A stretch of DNA of 64,000 bases, from NCBI GenBank assembly GCA_050084985.1, contig JBITNC010000001.1, positions 207,390,001 through 207,454,000 on the forward strand. Reading direction: 5' to 3'. Shown piece by piece: positions 35,945 to 47,966 of this stretch (positions are counted from its first letter, which is position 1; each line of letters starts with the position of its first letter). The translations under genes and the position numbers were made by a program. This DNA is from Nageia nagi (lineage: Eukaryota; Pinophyta). A model generated the notes under the pieces. That model was given only the letters and a program-made list of their open reading frames with translations. It was not told where the DNA came from and did no database searches.

Positions 35945-36576
35945 TGTAGACCCAAAATGTTGCATAAATAATTAATCAATGTAGTATTTGTATATAATAT
36001 ATTTATTGAAGCATATATCCAAAATATGACATCAAATGAATAATGATAAATAATGCACCTTCATTCCAGTTGCATAAATATGAAATAATAGAGATCATTT
36101 ATCAACCATCACATAGCATTCATAACAACACATGCTACCAATGGCCTAAAGATACCACATTACTAGCTATGTGGAATACATAGATCAAACAATGGAATAA
36201 AATATATGAAAGAGCAAGTCAAAGGTTTTACAAATCTATGCAAAGGTGGTGTTACAAAATATTATTATTAGTAGGATAGATTGATCTTGCATTTGTTGAA
36301 GTCTCTCTTGGTATTTTTGATGCCTTCATATGATGTCTTTTTCATTGCTTTTGATGTGTCTTTATAACACCTTGATCTTCTTGGATTCTTGAGATCATTG
36401 CACATTACATAGTTTGAGGTGTCTTTCTTGATATTTGACACTATTTACATTGTATAATGGTCTATTACATTTATTACATTACCTTGAATATATCTTGATC
36501 CCTTTTTATAATAAATATCATTTATGCTATAAAATGAATTATTCAAATACTAATAATTCATTTTTAGGCATCTATA
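35945..36576 (-). repeat. A 5' LTR
   Basis: 632 bp, matching 19791-20422. Its plus-left end reads tgtagaccc, while its outer (U3) end reads TA where CA is expected. Confidence 0.85.
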
Positions 36577-36863
36577 GTTCTTAAACTACAAATTTTTTTC
36601 ATTAAGCATGATGAAAGAAGTTAAAGATGATAACATGTAATATAAATTTAGAGTATTAAAAATTCTCAAATCAATGGCATTAAGAGATACTGTTAGTGTA
36701 GTATGATGAATAAATAACCACCTATAAAATAGATCTAATAGGAAATATCAACCTAAACTCCATTTATATCTACAAGGATATAGATGGGAGTGAAGGCTTA
36801 TGTATAATAATAAAATATAATCCTTGTAATATCAAGATATTTCTAGATATAATCATGATTAAT
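36577..36863 (-). repeat. C1 5' LTR, second piece
   Basis: Aligns with about 10990-11275 of the C1 3' LTR (cattaagcatgatgaaag, ggagtgaagg, ttctagatataatcatg). It begins with gttct, the right copy of the A duplication, and ends with ttaat (36859-36863), the left copy of the C2 duplication. Confidence 0.75.
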
Positions 36864-37215
36864 TATAGACCTTAAATTATTATTTACTATAATAAATATA
36901 ATAAGCATAAATAAGTATACATAAAATGATACATATTCAAATATAATGATTAATAAATGAAAAATGTGGACCTAATATGATAGAATGTAAGTGGAATACT
37001 CAAGGTATAGAAGGAATATATAAAGGACTAGATTATATCAAAGGTGGGATCATGAATGATATTCAAATGTCAAGATAAATATTCATCACCTTCTAAATTC
37101 ATAGCTTTATATTGCAAATATGTACATCATCCACATCATAAGAGTGTTATGAAATCAACACCATGGAACCTATAGAATTAAATGTTACATAAAGTACATT
37201 CAATAATAAAGCTTA
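36864..37215 (-). repeat. C2 3' LTR, truncated
   Basis: Aligns with 57532-57890 (shared tattcaaatataatgatta, cctaatatgata, aatgatattcaaat, aataataaagctta). Homology stops at about 37215, so the U3 half and the polypurine tract are missing. Confidence 0.75.
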
Positions 37216-39299
37216 CATCTATTTTTATATATTATATGTAAAAATAATTCTATGAATGTCTAAACATATAATTATTGAGTATTTAAAATGATAAATGAAC
37301 ATAATAAATGTAAGTCACAAACAACCTAATGACTAAGTGAATGTTTGAATACAAATATAAATAAATGCATGAGTTTTCTTTTAATAGATGAATATTTATT
37401 ACCTATATGAATATTTAGAAAAATTGAGTAGACTATATGGAACTTAGACCCATTTTTTATTTTTTTCTATCTTGGGAAACACATGGCATGGATTCCTTGA
37501 ATATGTTGAACTACATGTTACACTAAGAGGGGGGAGAATCAATATCTTTAACTTTAAAACTTAAAATCCAAAAACTTTAAATAATTTAGAAAAAAGATAA
37601 AAATAAATAGATCAAGCACATAAGAGAATATCACATAATACAATATATAACAAGGTTCACCAATATGGCTACATCCACAAATAAGATTGCTTGAACTCCA
37701 ATCCAAATCTAGCCATTGTAAAGCACCAAATTTACACATAATTTACCAATACCTACTAGAACACCAACCCCTAAGTTCTATAGCACCAACTACAAGGAGC
37801 ACCAACTCCTCTTACCAAGAACCCACTTGATAGATTCAATAAGATAAGATGAAGGATTAATAATCAATTACCCAAGATCTAGAATGGTCTAGCTCAAAAC
37901 ACTTCTACACATAACCATAATCTGAATCTATCTTTTTAATATTTCCTTCTCATTCCAAAACTCACACCAATATTCTATAGCTTCAATCCTTTTATTCATA
38001 CTCACTCACTCTTCACACCTGTTAGTTGAAAAATCTCAAAATGGACCAAGAAACTATTTTTGAAACCATTGGAAGGAATGTTGTTATTCAAATCAAAAAA
38101 ACATTTCAAATTTTGATTCAAAATTGATATGATTTCTCACACACATTTAAAACTCTCAACACTTGTAAACTATAAAGAAATCATTCATTATAGACACTTC
38201 TATTACTCACACACGCTTCACACATTGCTTAAAATCATACTACATTGCTAATACACAAACCTAGAAAAATTAGAATATTACAGAAATAATTCATGATAAT
38301 ATATTGATTGCACTTAGAATGTGTATTCCAAGTCCACATGACACAAAATGGTATTACAATTTTTGCATAGATCATCAATCATATCTAAAAGCCTATATTT
38401 ATATTTTATATCATTAAAACTCTCCAAACTCAATTGAGAGTGTAATATATTTTAATAAGAAATAAAAATATATACTCAAATCATAATAAGCATTTTGTCA
38501 AACATTTCACTACCAAAACTAGGCTCAACACTTGATCAAAATTTATGTCTTATAATTTTACCAAACACTTACCAGGATGCTTATTCATTGAATTTAAAAC
38601 TTTGGATTGAGATGAACCAAAAACCAAAGTTATGAGATTTTTCATGTTGATTGCAAATCTACAATGAGAGATCAAATATCTCAACTAAAGTGCACCAAAT
38701 TGCAAAAAGTTACTAAGTGGCATTGTAACTTGTGTCATTTCTTCCTTGTTTATCATCTTGCTATGAAATTTGGACCACATATTCTTGGTATATAGTATTA
38801 TATATTTTTAAATTTAAACCTTTGAATCAACAATATTTTCTCAAAATTTGACTTGCATGGATCCAATTTCACATAAATTTTTGATTGTTCAAAAGTCCAT
38901 AAGTGTGCCCAAAAAAGAACCAACATGAAATTTGACCATTCCAACTTTGAATACAAGTTTGTTATCAATCCAATAACTTATCCAAGCCATCTCTATTTTT
39001 CCATCACCTTCCATTTGCATTTTGGCCCTCTTGACAAATTTTGTTACCATGTGAACCATATGTACACTAATCTCATCATGTTGAAAACAATGACAACACT
39101 ATTGCATCGTACTTAATAGAATACATTCATAAGGCACCAATGCTTTATAGTATTTTGAATTTTGATAAAAAAAATGTATGGCCAACTTATTTTAGTTTCA
39201 CCTATTAGACTACTTATACATTTAAATGAATAAAATAAAATCTAATGATGCACCTAAAAATGATAAAAAGAAACTATCTATAATATAATGCAATTTTAT
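37216..39299. other. C2 interior, no coding trace
   Basis: About 2.1 kb between the broken 3' LTR and the gag end. Stops are dense in all frames. Open frames of 61-63 codons at 37554 and 38925 carry no motif. I looked for a PMD-like antisense frame as in C1 and did not find one. Confidence 0.5.
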
Positions 39300-40851
39300 G
39301 GAATTTCAAATTAACCAATAAAATGATACACCTAGAGGTCATAAGGACCCATTGGCATTTCATAGATTCAAGGATGAAAATTAGAGCCTTTTTAGTTGTC
39401 CAATCCATGGTATGAACATCATACTAATAGTCATTCATGGTTTCAATACATTGAAATGTTTGAGGTATACCCTTGTGACTCATTGAATTACCTTTTAAGG
39501 TCCTTTTAGTTGATTGTACATGTTGTTGAAGCCTACACTTGTTATCAAAATAATAATTAAAATAGTTTGGGGTACTTACCATTCCAATACATCCTTTAGT
39601 TTGTTGAGTGATCTTTGCTAAAGGATTTGTAAACTTATTTAGGTGACTATTATTAGGATGAACATGGCCAACATCATCCTCTTCTTGATTTGGAGTGTCA
39701 TAAATCCAAAGAGCCTTTTCATTAATGAGATACTTTATAATATTTCTTAGTCTTACAATTTTTTGTTAAGTTCCCTGATGTCTTATGATAATTGTAAAAT
39801 TCTTCAAACTTATAGTTTTTCAAGAACACCATTTGGGAAATGATGTTGAACCATTGGTAAAATCTTAATAAGATCCTTATCTAAAAAAACATTTAAAATA
39901 TCATTAACACCTTCATTCAATTTAGTGAATTTCCTTTTAAGTGAAAATATCTTTTTATCGGCACTTACTATTGTAGATGTGTACCTTTTTACCTTTACAT
40001 TATTGACCTTGTGAATCTCTTTATAATTTTGTAAGATATAAGGATTCATTTTAAGCAATTGGTTAATCATCTTTCCTAAGGAGATATCATCATGATCAAG
40101 TACCTTTAGATAATTAAATATTGGTAATAAGTACTTGTAAAAGTATCTTTTAAATATTTTTCTATAGATGTAACTCTATTAGCAACTTTTTTTCATATTT
40201 TCACAAAATCAACTAAAGATTGATCATTTACTTGCTTAATTCTACATAAGTCCTTGAATTCAATGTTATATTTAATGTTATATTTAAAATTAGCAATAAA
40301 TTGTAAAACAAGATCTTCATACTTGTCAATACATTTTTCAAGAAGGAAAAAATACCATTTCAATGCATGATATTTTAAACTACTTTAAAAATAAATTAAC
40401 AAGCATATCATGATCATTGAGAGATTCAATAGCTTCTCCTTGGAACTTTCTAACATGCATTTTTGGATCCTAAAAATAATCAAATTTTATAAATTTAATA
40501 CTTTTTTTTAACCATTGAGAACTTTACAAGCAATTCTACTACTCAAAGAACATTTCAAGAAAGATAAGAAATCATCATCATCATTATAAAATGCTTTTTC
40601 AATTTTTCCAATTCTTAAAGTTGAGATTTAGGATTAGGATGAGTCATAAGAGTAGATTATGCAACCAAGGATTCGATAATAGGCTATTATGTTTGACTAG
40701 TTATAGGGGTTAGCAGTGGGTATTATGGAGGAATAGTACATGGATGAATTTTTATAGTTTTTTAGAAGGTAAAGCTATAGGTTTTATATTTTGTATTTGA
40801 GATTAATTATTTTCTCAATTTCACTTCTTTTACTTTTAATAAGGGACTTAT
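39300..40851 (-). pseudogene. gag: C2 gag, C-terminal part
   Basis: Minus strand from the E insertion point: ISPLLKVKEVKLRK, a Pro-rich stretch (IHPCTIPP, YPLLTPITSQT), LEKLKKHF, DPKMHVRKFQGEAIESLN (gag core), LVLQFIANFKYN, FKDLCRIKQVNDQSLVDFV, an open piece 39810-40070, then a zinc-knuckle-like FYNYHKTSGNLTKNCKTKK near 39740-39800. The tail (KFTNPLAKITQQTKGCI) matches the C1 tail in style. The order agrees block by block with the C1 gag. Stops and frameshifts break it. Confidence 0.7.
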
Positions 40852-41676
40852 TGATACCTAAAAGTGGTACCATTAGGTGCAATATTACATACATGTTTAA
40901 TCATACTTTATCACATTTTAATCATATTGTACCTTATTATCACATATTTATCAAATTGTGTTCTTATTTTTATGTTATGTACATTAGGATGGTTTTAACC
41001 TTCTTACAAGGGTTCAAATGGTGATATCAAACTTGATATCAATGTAAGTATCTCTAACCTAGGGAAAGCATGTCAAGATCATATCTTGATAACTAGTAGC
41101 CTACACTTGTATATTTCTAAACACCAACTATTGAGATTGAAATCTTATTATCACTCAATAAAATATCCATTAATTATCTTTGTAATCATATGCTTGGTTT
41201 GAATTATCAACACATCTATTGTTATCGATCATTATTGGTAAACTTCATTCCCTTATAACTTTAGCACTCATGCTAAATTATATCCATGCACTAAACTCAT
41301 AGAACTTAGAACCTATGATAAGATTCTTTCTATTATTAATCAAGGGGTTCATACATCAAGATCATCTCTACTCAATAAGTTTATGTTACAGAGATTTAAC
41401 TTTGACATAGGTAAGGATATATAGGTATTTATCCTACACTTGATTCCATTTCTTTAATGTATGCATTTATTTATTTTCTTGATATTGATGTAATTCATAG
41501 TTTTGTTATGCTCTCTATTTTATGTTATTCATGTATGTTTATTTGTGATAAATTGCTTAGATATTACATACCTAAATATTTATATGTATTTATTTCATTT
41601 AGGCCAAAACCCTAGGTGTACCAAAATACAAACTAACATATTAATGACCACCCATTTATAGTATTTTATTTCTCTT
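40852..41676 (+). repeat. E 5' LTR
   Basis: Starts tgatacctaaaagtgg. It shares long blocks with 55615-56447 (gtaagtatctctaacct, caatcatatgcttggtttga, tttatcctacacttgattccat, tattacatacctaaatattta). The right edge is approximate. Confidence 0.85.
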
Positions 41677-41768
41677 ATTTAGGGTTAGAATAAAACTTTC
41701 TCTTGAACATACCTATTTCTTTACATTAGTAACCCTAAGGTTCTTGGTTTCATTTGATCAAAGATTTT
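41677..41768 (+). other. E leader
   Basis: About 90 bp between the LTR and the presumed gag start. No convincing match to the TTTGGTGAAC-type primer site was found, so the LTR edge may be off by a few bases. Confidence 0.4.
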
Positions 41769-41798
41769 ATGTATGATAGAAATAGTGAATATGTTCAT
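41769..41798 (+). pseudogene. gag: E gag, first 10 codons before the D insertion
   Basis: An ATG at 41769 opens MYDRNSEYVH, after which the D LTR begins. Gag-like sequence resumes at 47967 with FLIKLMDMLEFQALL. The start is inferred only from position. Confidence 0.4.
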
Positions 41799-42518
41799 GA
41801 TGATCCATAATCACCAGATGCTTATAACATACTCAAATACTCACTTATAAATTTGAATAAAAAAAATATTCACCATTATTAGACCCATAAAATTGCATAT
41901 AAATTTTAAATTGCACAATCTTAAACTACAAATTAATAATCTCAATCACACATAACAAGATCAACATAATGATTTACTCTAGTCCACCCAATGTAGGCTA
42001 ATCTAGCATAGAATTGGATCCCTCTCTTATCATTATCTATGTACATTATAATATTACATGAATATAAATAAATACCATAAAAATAATGGAAATACCATCT
42101 CCTACAATAATATTTCAATCTCCTACAAGAAAAAAAACAACTTCATAGCTACAAAAATTCTAGAATGACTCTTTGTATTCCTTTAAATATTTACAATCCC
42201 AAAACTCTTTAAAAATCCATTAAATAATTAAAAAGGTATCACACCTTTAAATAGGCCTATAAATGTCTCCAATATGCTAGTTGATGATCCTAAAACTTCT
42301 CAACTATCAAATCATTAATGCCCCTTCAACTTCCACTATTGACTCATCAAGATGCATATCATTAACAACCTAAAAATAGTAGATGCATATTTTTAATAGT
42401 ATGGTTTTTTCATCAATCATATCTATATTTTAGTCTTTAGTTAGTATCAAAGTACATATACCTCTAGAATGAGTATTAATCCTATAGATATTAACTTGAC
42501 ATAATCCAATTCATATCA
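41799..42518 (-). repeat. D 3' LTR
   Basis: About 720 bp, matching 47240-47966 (atgcttataacat, ctcaatcacacataa, cattataatattacatgaatat, ataccataaaaataatgg). A purine run on the minus strand (ttagggaggtg, 42519-42529) directly precedes its U3 end tgatatgaattgg. Confidence 0.85.
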
Positions 42519-42531
42519 CACCTCCCTAATG
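42519..42531 (-). promoter_or_regulatory. D polypurine tract
   Basis: The minus strand reads cattagggaggtg immediately before the LTR start. Confidence 0.6.
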
Positions 42532-42769
42532 AGAAGGCATTTGGTCCCATAAATGCATATATAAGGATACAATTACCCAACCCTAGAGATTTCCATACAC
42601 TTGAATTTATTAAGCTTTTATCCCTTCAATCCAACCAACTACAACTCTATCTCACCTCTTCTTATATCATGAACCTTCTTTTGCAATATGAAATCCTCCT
42701 TGATTTTATCCATAGTATTAGGAGTTAAGTCATCAAGAGATGGTAAAATTTAATTTAAACCTAATTCAT

Positions 42770-43960
42770 CTTAAGTAAAAATAGATGTTTTATACAATTT
42801 TAAATGTTCCACATTCATAATTGGATAGATGTTCATATATGCTAGTAGATTCAAACTAAAAGTATTCTCACTTACTTACTCTAGAATCTCAAATGATCAA
42901 TACCTTATAGGTTTCAACTTCTTGGCTGATCCTTGCAACTTCTCCTTACTAAGATACAACTAAACATGGTCTTCAACATGAAACTTAAGGTCAACTCTAT
43001 ATTTTTCATATCTCATATTGTACTTGGCTTGGTTTATTTTAAGTTTCTCCTAGACTTTCAAATGAATTTGCCTAATCTTTTCAACAAACATTTTAGCTTG
43101 CTTTTCCTCTTTCTCAAGTTAATCTCCTTCATCCTTTTGTTGTTGAAACACACAATCAAAATATGAAAGTGCCAAATAACCAAAATAAGTCTCAAAAGGA
43201 CTCTTCTTAATAGAATAATGAATTACACTATTATATGAATGTTGGATATATTCAAGATGTTCATCCTAAGATTTAGTATGATTACCATAATAACCAATCA
43301 AGAGTTGAATCATTTTCCTATTCATTGTCTTGATTTATCCATCCATTTTAGGATGAAAGGTAATACACCTCTTCAACCTTGTATCCATATTTTCCCACAA
43401 ACATGTCCAAAACTTGTCCAAATATCTACTATCTCTATATGAAATAATAGAAGTACATAATCCAAAATGAACCCAAACATTAGAAAAGAATAAATTTACA
43501 ACACCTTGTCCTATTATTATCTTCTTACAAGGAATCAAAATACACATCTTGCTAACCACAATAAAAAATAAATAGTCATGATCCTTCTTGATCATAGAAA
43601 ATCCTAAAAAATCAATGGAAATACACTCCCAAGGATGAGTTGGTATTGGTAGTGGCTGATTCAAAACCCAATTTTCTATTACTCAACATGTTGGTGCAAC
43701 ATAAAGAATACCCCATTATGTACTTGGCAACTTGATCTTAAATCTTTGGTCAATATACATACCTTTGCAAATTGTAAAATATCTTTCCAACCCCAAGATA
43801 TCCTATAATCTTTGAAGTATGTGCTTCTCTAATTAATCCAACCCTTTCATATACAAGTACACATAATATTTTAAAATGATAAACAAATCCATTTTGCAAA
43901 TGAAAATCATCCAATCCCTCATACTTGGACTTAGATGAATACATCTTCTCATACATCTCT
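42770..43960 (-). pseudogene. D integrase
   Basis: Minus strand. The zinc-binding part is open at 43750-43956 (LIREAHTSKIIGYLGVGKIF, then YNLQRYVY; the second His of 'H-T/A-S-K-x-x-G-H-x-G' reads Tyr). The core is open at 43335-43664: PTHPWECISIDFLGFSM with the first Asp, MCILIPCKK, LFFSNVWVHFG, SIISYRDSRYL with the second Asp, FWTCLWENMDTRLKR and TFHPKMDG. The C-terminal domain (42770-43170) has YRVDLKFHVEDHV, LYLSKEKLQGSAKKLKPIRY, NTFSLNLLAYMNIYP and NVEHLKLY. Catalytic Asps are present; stops break the frame. Confidence 0.85.
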
Positions 43961-44236
43961 CTAAAATTAGGATCCTACACATATGCCTTTGAAAATGACT
44001 TGAAAAGAAAAGGAAGAGATTTCAACACTGAAAAGGAACTCACTAGCCCCTATATACATGTTGTTAACAATCTAAATTAGTGTTACATGATGTTAACAAT
44101 ATGGAATTTATAGGTATAAGTGGTCTAGAAAGAATGTTAACAACCTTATTTTATGTTCCTTTTTATACTTGATCATAATATAAAATTGTTGCAAAAAATC
44201 CATCAATTTATAGTGTCTAGTTTGTTGTAATTTTTA
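43961..44236 (-). pseudogene. D RNase H-to-integrase connection
   Basis: Broken minus-strand coding between the two domains (traces such as QTRHYKLMDFLQQFY). Nothing else is seen. Confidence 0.5.
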
Positions 44237-44560
44237 TTAAGTTTGTAAGTACATTAATAGTTGATAATTAGTATGAATGATTGTTTCTTTTCCCATTAAG
44301 TAATGTTTCCACTTTTTAATAAATTGAACCAATGCATACATTTCCTTATCATAAGTAGGATAATTCAAAATAGCCCCACTAAATTTTTTAGAATGATAGA
44401 AAATTGGTTTACCTTCTTGTAATAAAATGACCCCCATGGCATAGTCACTTGCATCAATCTCCACTTCAAATGAATTTTGCAAATTAGGAAGTGCTAGCAG
44501 GGATGCACTAACAATATTTTGCTTTAAGGTATCAAAAGATATTTGTTTTTGTTTTTCCCA
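44237..44560 (-). pseudogene. D RNase H
   Basis: Open for 81 codons at 44237-44482: NSFEVEIDASDYAMGVILLQ (catalytic 'D-A-S' present), GKPIFYHSKKFSGAILNYPT, YDKEMYALVQFIKKWKHYLM, then IIHTNYQLLMYL, where Asp of the usual 'T-D-H-x-x-L' reads Asn. A single RNase H, as expected for chromoviruses. Confidence 0.85.
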
Positions 44561-45300
44561 TTGGAAAACTTGCCTCTCTTCAATTACATCATGTAAAGGT
44601 TAAGCAATATGAGAAAAATCAATAATAAACTTTCTCAAATATTGTAAAATGCCTAATAAACTCCTCACTTCAATTACATTAGATGGTTTTGGTCAATCTA
44701 CTATAGCACTTACTTTACTAGGATCTATCATAAGTTGTATATGACCAATAACATGACCTAAATACACCAAATACTCTTTTCCAAGCTCACATTTTTTATA
44801 ATTTAACAACAACTTATTCCTATGCAAAGCTTGAAACACTTATCTAAGATATACAACATGTCCCTCCTATGTATAATTATAAATAAGAATATCATCCATG
44901 TATACAATAATAAAAGAATTAGTAAATGGATGAAGCACATCATTCATTACCCTAATAAATGTGGTTAGTGCATTGCATAAACCAAATGAAAAAATAAACC
45001 ACTCAAATAGGCCTTGTCTTATCTTGAAAATGGTCTTCCAAATGTCATCCTCTTTGATTCAAAATTAGTGATATCCACTCCTCAATTCTAGCTTAGTGAA
45101 GAACCTTTCCCCTTGCAACTGATCTAAAATATCATCTACTTGAGGCAAAGAATAGCAATTTTTTATGGTGATTTTGTTAAGTGCTCTATAGTCAATACAC
45201 ATCCTCCAAGATTGATTCTTTTTGGAAACTAGAATAGTAGGTGATTCATATGGATATTTACTTGGTTTGATCATACCTTGATCAACCAACTCCTAAATCT
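44561..45300 (-). pseudogene. D reverse transcriptase
   Basis: Open at 45065-45289 (MVDQGMIKPSKYPYESPTIL, SWRMCIDYRALNKITIKN, PQVDDILDQLQGERFFTKLE, LRSGYH). A broken stretch follows, then FIRVMNDVLHPFTNSFIIVY, the catalytic YMDD at 44891-44902, NKLLLNYKKCELGKEYLVYL, and a connection piece (IDPSKVSAIVD, LLGILQYLRKFI). YMDD is a functional variant of YVDD. The middle fingers-palm part is frameshifted. Confidence 0.85.
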
Positions 45301-46079
45301 ACCTTTTTATCTTCTCTTACTTTAAAATTGATTGTCAATACAAAGCTATGTTTGGAAATGAAGCATTAGATAACAATTAAATATCATATTGTGTATCTCT
45401 CATAGCAGGTAATATATGTGGTTCTACAAATAAGTTAATAAAATATTGAACTAATTTCTACATCTATTATTCCCCTTTGCATGTTGTTAACAATATAAAA
45501 TTAGTATTGTATATCATTGACAACATGAGATTCACCTCACTAGAAGCTTAAATTTTTACCATCATAAACACAAACTTTTTAGAATCATTTACAAGGTATT
45601 TTACCTAATTGGTAGTGACCAAAGGTAGCTTTTTTAGCTTTTATATGCACTATCTAGAAATACCTTTCCATATTTCACCAATCATAATTTGTTTAATATT
45701 TTGTAATAAATACCATCTCTATCCCACATATAAGGATTACCAATAATAACACCATAAATATCTAAAGGAACAACATCAACCAAAACTTCATCAATGTACT
45801 TTACACAAATAGCAAATTTTGACTTACATTATTTAGTGACTTGCAAACTAGCATTAGAATGAACCCAAACCAAAAAATATGTATTTGGATGGTTGAAAGT
45901 TTTCAATCCCAAATTACTTACCATAGATTTTGAAATCAAATTTTCTTAAGAACCCAAATCAATAATGCAATCTAGTTTTATTTTCTTAATTTCAATTTTG
46001 AGGTGGAATAATTAAATCCCTCATTCTTTAATGTCTTGATATTATTCAACCTTTTGAATAATTGAAAGAATAATTTTCT
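45301..46079 (-). pseudogene. D aspartic protease
   Basis: Minus strand around 45690-45990: CIIDLGS-stop-ENLISKSMV (active site D-L-G-S in place of D-G-G/S), LGLKTFNHPNTYFLVWV, CKSKFAICVKYIDEVLVDVV and PLDIYGVIIGNPYMWDRDGI. The block order matches the Reina-type protease ('I-D-x-G-S-x-x-N-x-I', 'D-V-V-P-L-D', 'G-x-P-Y-L-x-D'). Stops occur at Gln positions. Confidence 0.7.
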
Positions 46080-47201
46080 CATCAAAATCTAAACTTCCCT
46101 CAATATCCTCACATTTAAGAACCATATAATTAGTTTTTCCTTCTTCTCTTTTATATATGGATGTAATTCTGGATGAAGTTTCCAACATTTATCATTAACA
46201 TGACCATCTTTATCATAATGACTACTATAAAAATTATCACCTTCTTTCTTTGAGATATTATTTGTCTTAGTTTCTTTCTTACCTTAACCTTTATCTTAAA
46301 ATTTACCTTTATCTTGTGATCCCATTGAATTAGAAGCCTTCTTGGATTTATCATATTATCTCTTTGCTTTACCATCCTCCTCTATGTATTGTTCTTATAC
46401 ACACACTTGATTAAGATTAGTAGGATTAAATGACATGATAGTCTTTTGTAAATGACTATGTAAACCTCCAATGAACTTCATTAAATTTTGAAAATATTTT
46501 AGTGAAACCCCAACCAACTTAGCTTATTTCTTAAATTCCATAGTGTATTTTTGAACTATTTTCCCTCTTTGTTATCTAAATAATTACCATTTGATTAATT
46601 ATTTATTATGATGTCCCAATGGATAAAATTGATCTTTCAACTAGTTCTTAAATTCTACCTAATAAGATACTTTTAATAAGTGTCCATGAATAAGAGTTTC
46701 TACATGGCTTTCCTACCAACCTAATTCATGTCCAACCATATTTAATTTAGCAAAAGAGATTTTATCAACATAATTTACAACATCATGAAATTGAAAATAA
46801 ACCTTCAATTATTTCAACCAATTATTTAACCTTTCTACATCAACCTCTCCACCAAAAGTAGGACTATCCACTCTAGCCTCCACCTTGAATATAACTTGAT
46901 TTGATGAAGATGATGAAACAAATCCTCCAAATTTATTTTGATATCTTTAATTAATATTTGTATTTTCTCTTTCATACAATAACTCAGCCAACTCAGCCAA
47001 ATGATTCTCAATTACTAAAAATCTCCTTCCAAAATTGGCATCTAGCATGGTACACATAATAGGATATTGCTCCTCCAAATCATTCATTTCCATCACTTTG
47101 CCCCTTTGACCAATCTCAAGATCCTTTGGATTCAATTTTGGTATTTGAGATCTCCTCTTGAACATCAAAAAGTACATTGTTGAGGCTTGAAATCCTAACA
47201 A
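46080..47201 (-). pseudogene. gag: D gag
   Basis: One minus frame is almost continuous: ATG region 46947-47201 (LNPKDLEIGQRGKVMEMNDL, then a coiled-coil-like NHLAELAELLYERE), GEVDVERLNNWLK, LKVYFQFHDVVNYVDKISFA, KLNMVGHELGW, FYPLGHHNK, YTMEFKK, LMKFIGGLHSHLQKTIMSFN, and a zinc knuckle near 46170-46240 (SSHYDKDGHVNDKCWKLHPE). Nearly all breaks are point stops where Gln or Trp is expected; I saw no obvious frameshift in the central core. Confidence 0.85.
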
Positions 47202-47223
47202 TTATTAGCCCCAAATTTTGCAC

Positions 47224-47239
47224 ACAAGATCTGGTACTA
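47224..47239 (-). promoter_or_regulatory. D primer-binding site (initiator Met tRNA-like)
   Basis: The minus strand reads tagtaccagatcttgt, directly inside the 5' LTR end. It agrees at about 12 of 16 positions with the common plant site tggtatcagagcttgg, complementary to initiator Met-tRNA. The differences are mostly transitions. Confidence 0.65.
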
Positions 47240-47966
47240 TGTGATCTATAATCATCAAATGCTTATAACATATTTGGATCCTCACTTACAAATTCAAACA
47301 AAAAAATATTTACCATTATGAGACCTATCAAATTGCATATGAATTTGAAATTACATAATGTAAAACTACAAATTAACAATCTCAATCACACATAATAAGA
47401 TAAATATAATTATTTTCCCTAGTTCACCTAATATGGGCTAATCTGGAATGGAATTGGATTCCTTTCTTTTCATTGTCTATGGACATTATAATATTACATG
47501 AATATAGAAAAATACCATAAAAATAATGGCAACATCATTTTCTACAATAATATTATAATATTATATAGCAAGAAGAACAACTTTAGAACTATAAAAATTA
47601 TGGAATGAATCTTGGTATTCCTTCAAATATTTATAATCCCAAAAACCCAAAACTCTCTAAAACTCCATTAAAGAATCAAGAGAGTAGCATGCCTTTAAAT
47701 AGGCCTAGAAAAGTCTCCAAGATGTCAATTGATGATCCTGAACCACTCAATTTCCTAAATCATTGATACCCCTTTAACTTCTACTACTAACTTATCAATA
47801 TGCATACTATTTAAGGCCTAAAAATAGTATATTCATGTTGTTAATTACATGATTTTACCACTAATCACCTCCATATTTTAGTATTCAGTAAGTATTCAAG
47901 AATAGGTACCTTTCAAATGAGTACTTGTATTATAGAGATCAACTTGATATGATCCAATTCATATCA
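47240..47966 (-). repeat. D 5' LTR
   Basis: 727 bp, the counterpart of 41799-42518. Starts tgtgatc at 47240 and ends ccaattcatatca at 47966. Confidence 0.85.

Larger units (their letters stand above)
19791..36576 (-). mobile_element. A: Tat-like Ty3 element, inserted in the C1 5' LTR and itself split by B
   Basis: Minus orientation, LTRs 19791-20422 and 35945-36576 (632 bp each). It carries gag, protease, reverse transcriptase, two RNase H domains and integrase in the standard order. B (25067-33527) separates the protease from the reverse transcriptase. Without B the element is about 8.3 kb. Flanks attct (19786-19790) and gttct (36577-36581) agree at 4/5 positions. C1 LTR homology continues on both sides, which confirms the insertion site. 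Confidence 0.85.
41799..47966 (-). mobile_element. D: Reina-like chromovirus nested in E
   Basis: Minus orientation, about 6.2 kb. LTRs are 41799-42518 and 47240-47966, with a Met-tRNA-like primer site, gag, protease, reverse transcriptase, one RNase H and integrase. The short size, single RNase H, gag knuckle followed by CWKLHPEL, and RT block SWRMCIDYRALNKITIKN fit the Reina-type chromoviruses. A clear target-site duplication was not resolved (gttca left, cctaa right). Confidence 0.85.

Noticed and set aside
40838-40851. Purine run (aataagggacttat) before the E 5' LTR, at first read as a polypurine tract
   Set aside because: It translates on the minus strand as C2 gag (ISPLLKVK) and continues the gag frame across E, so it is target sequence.
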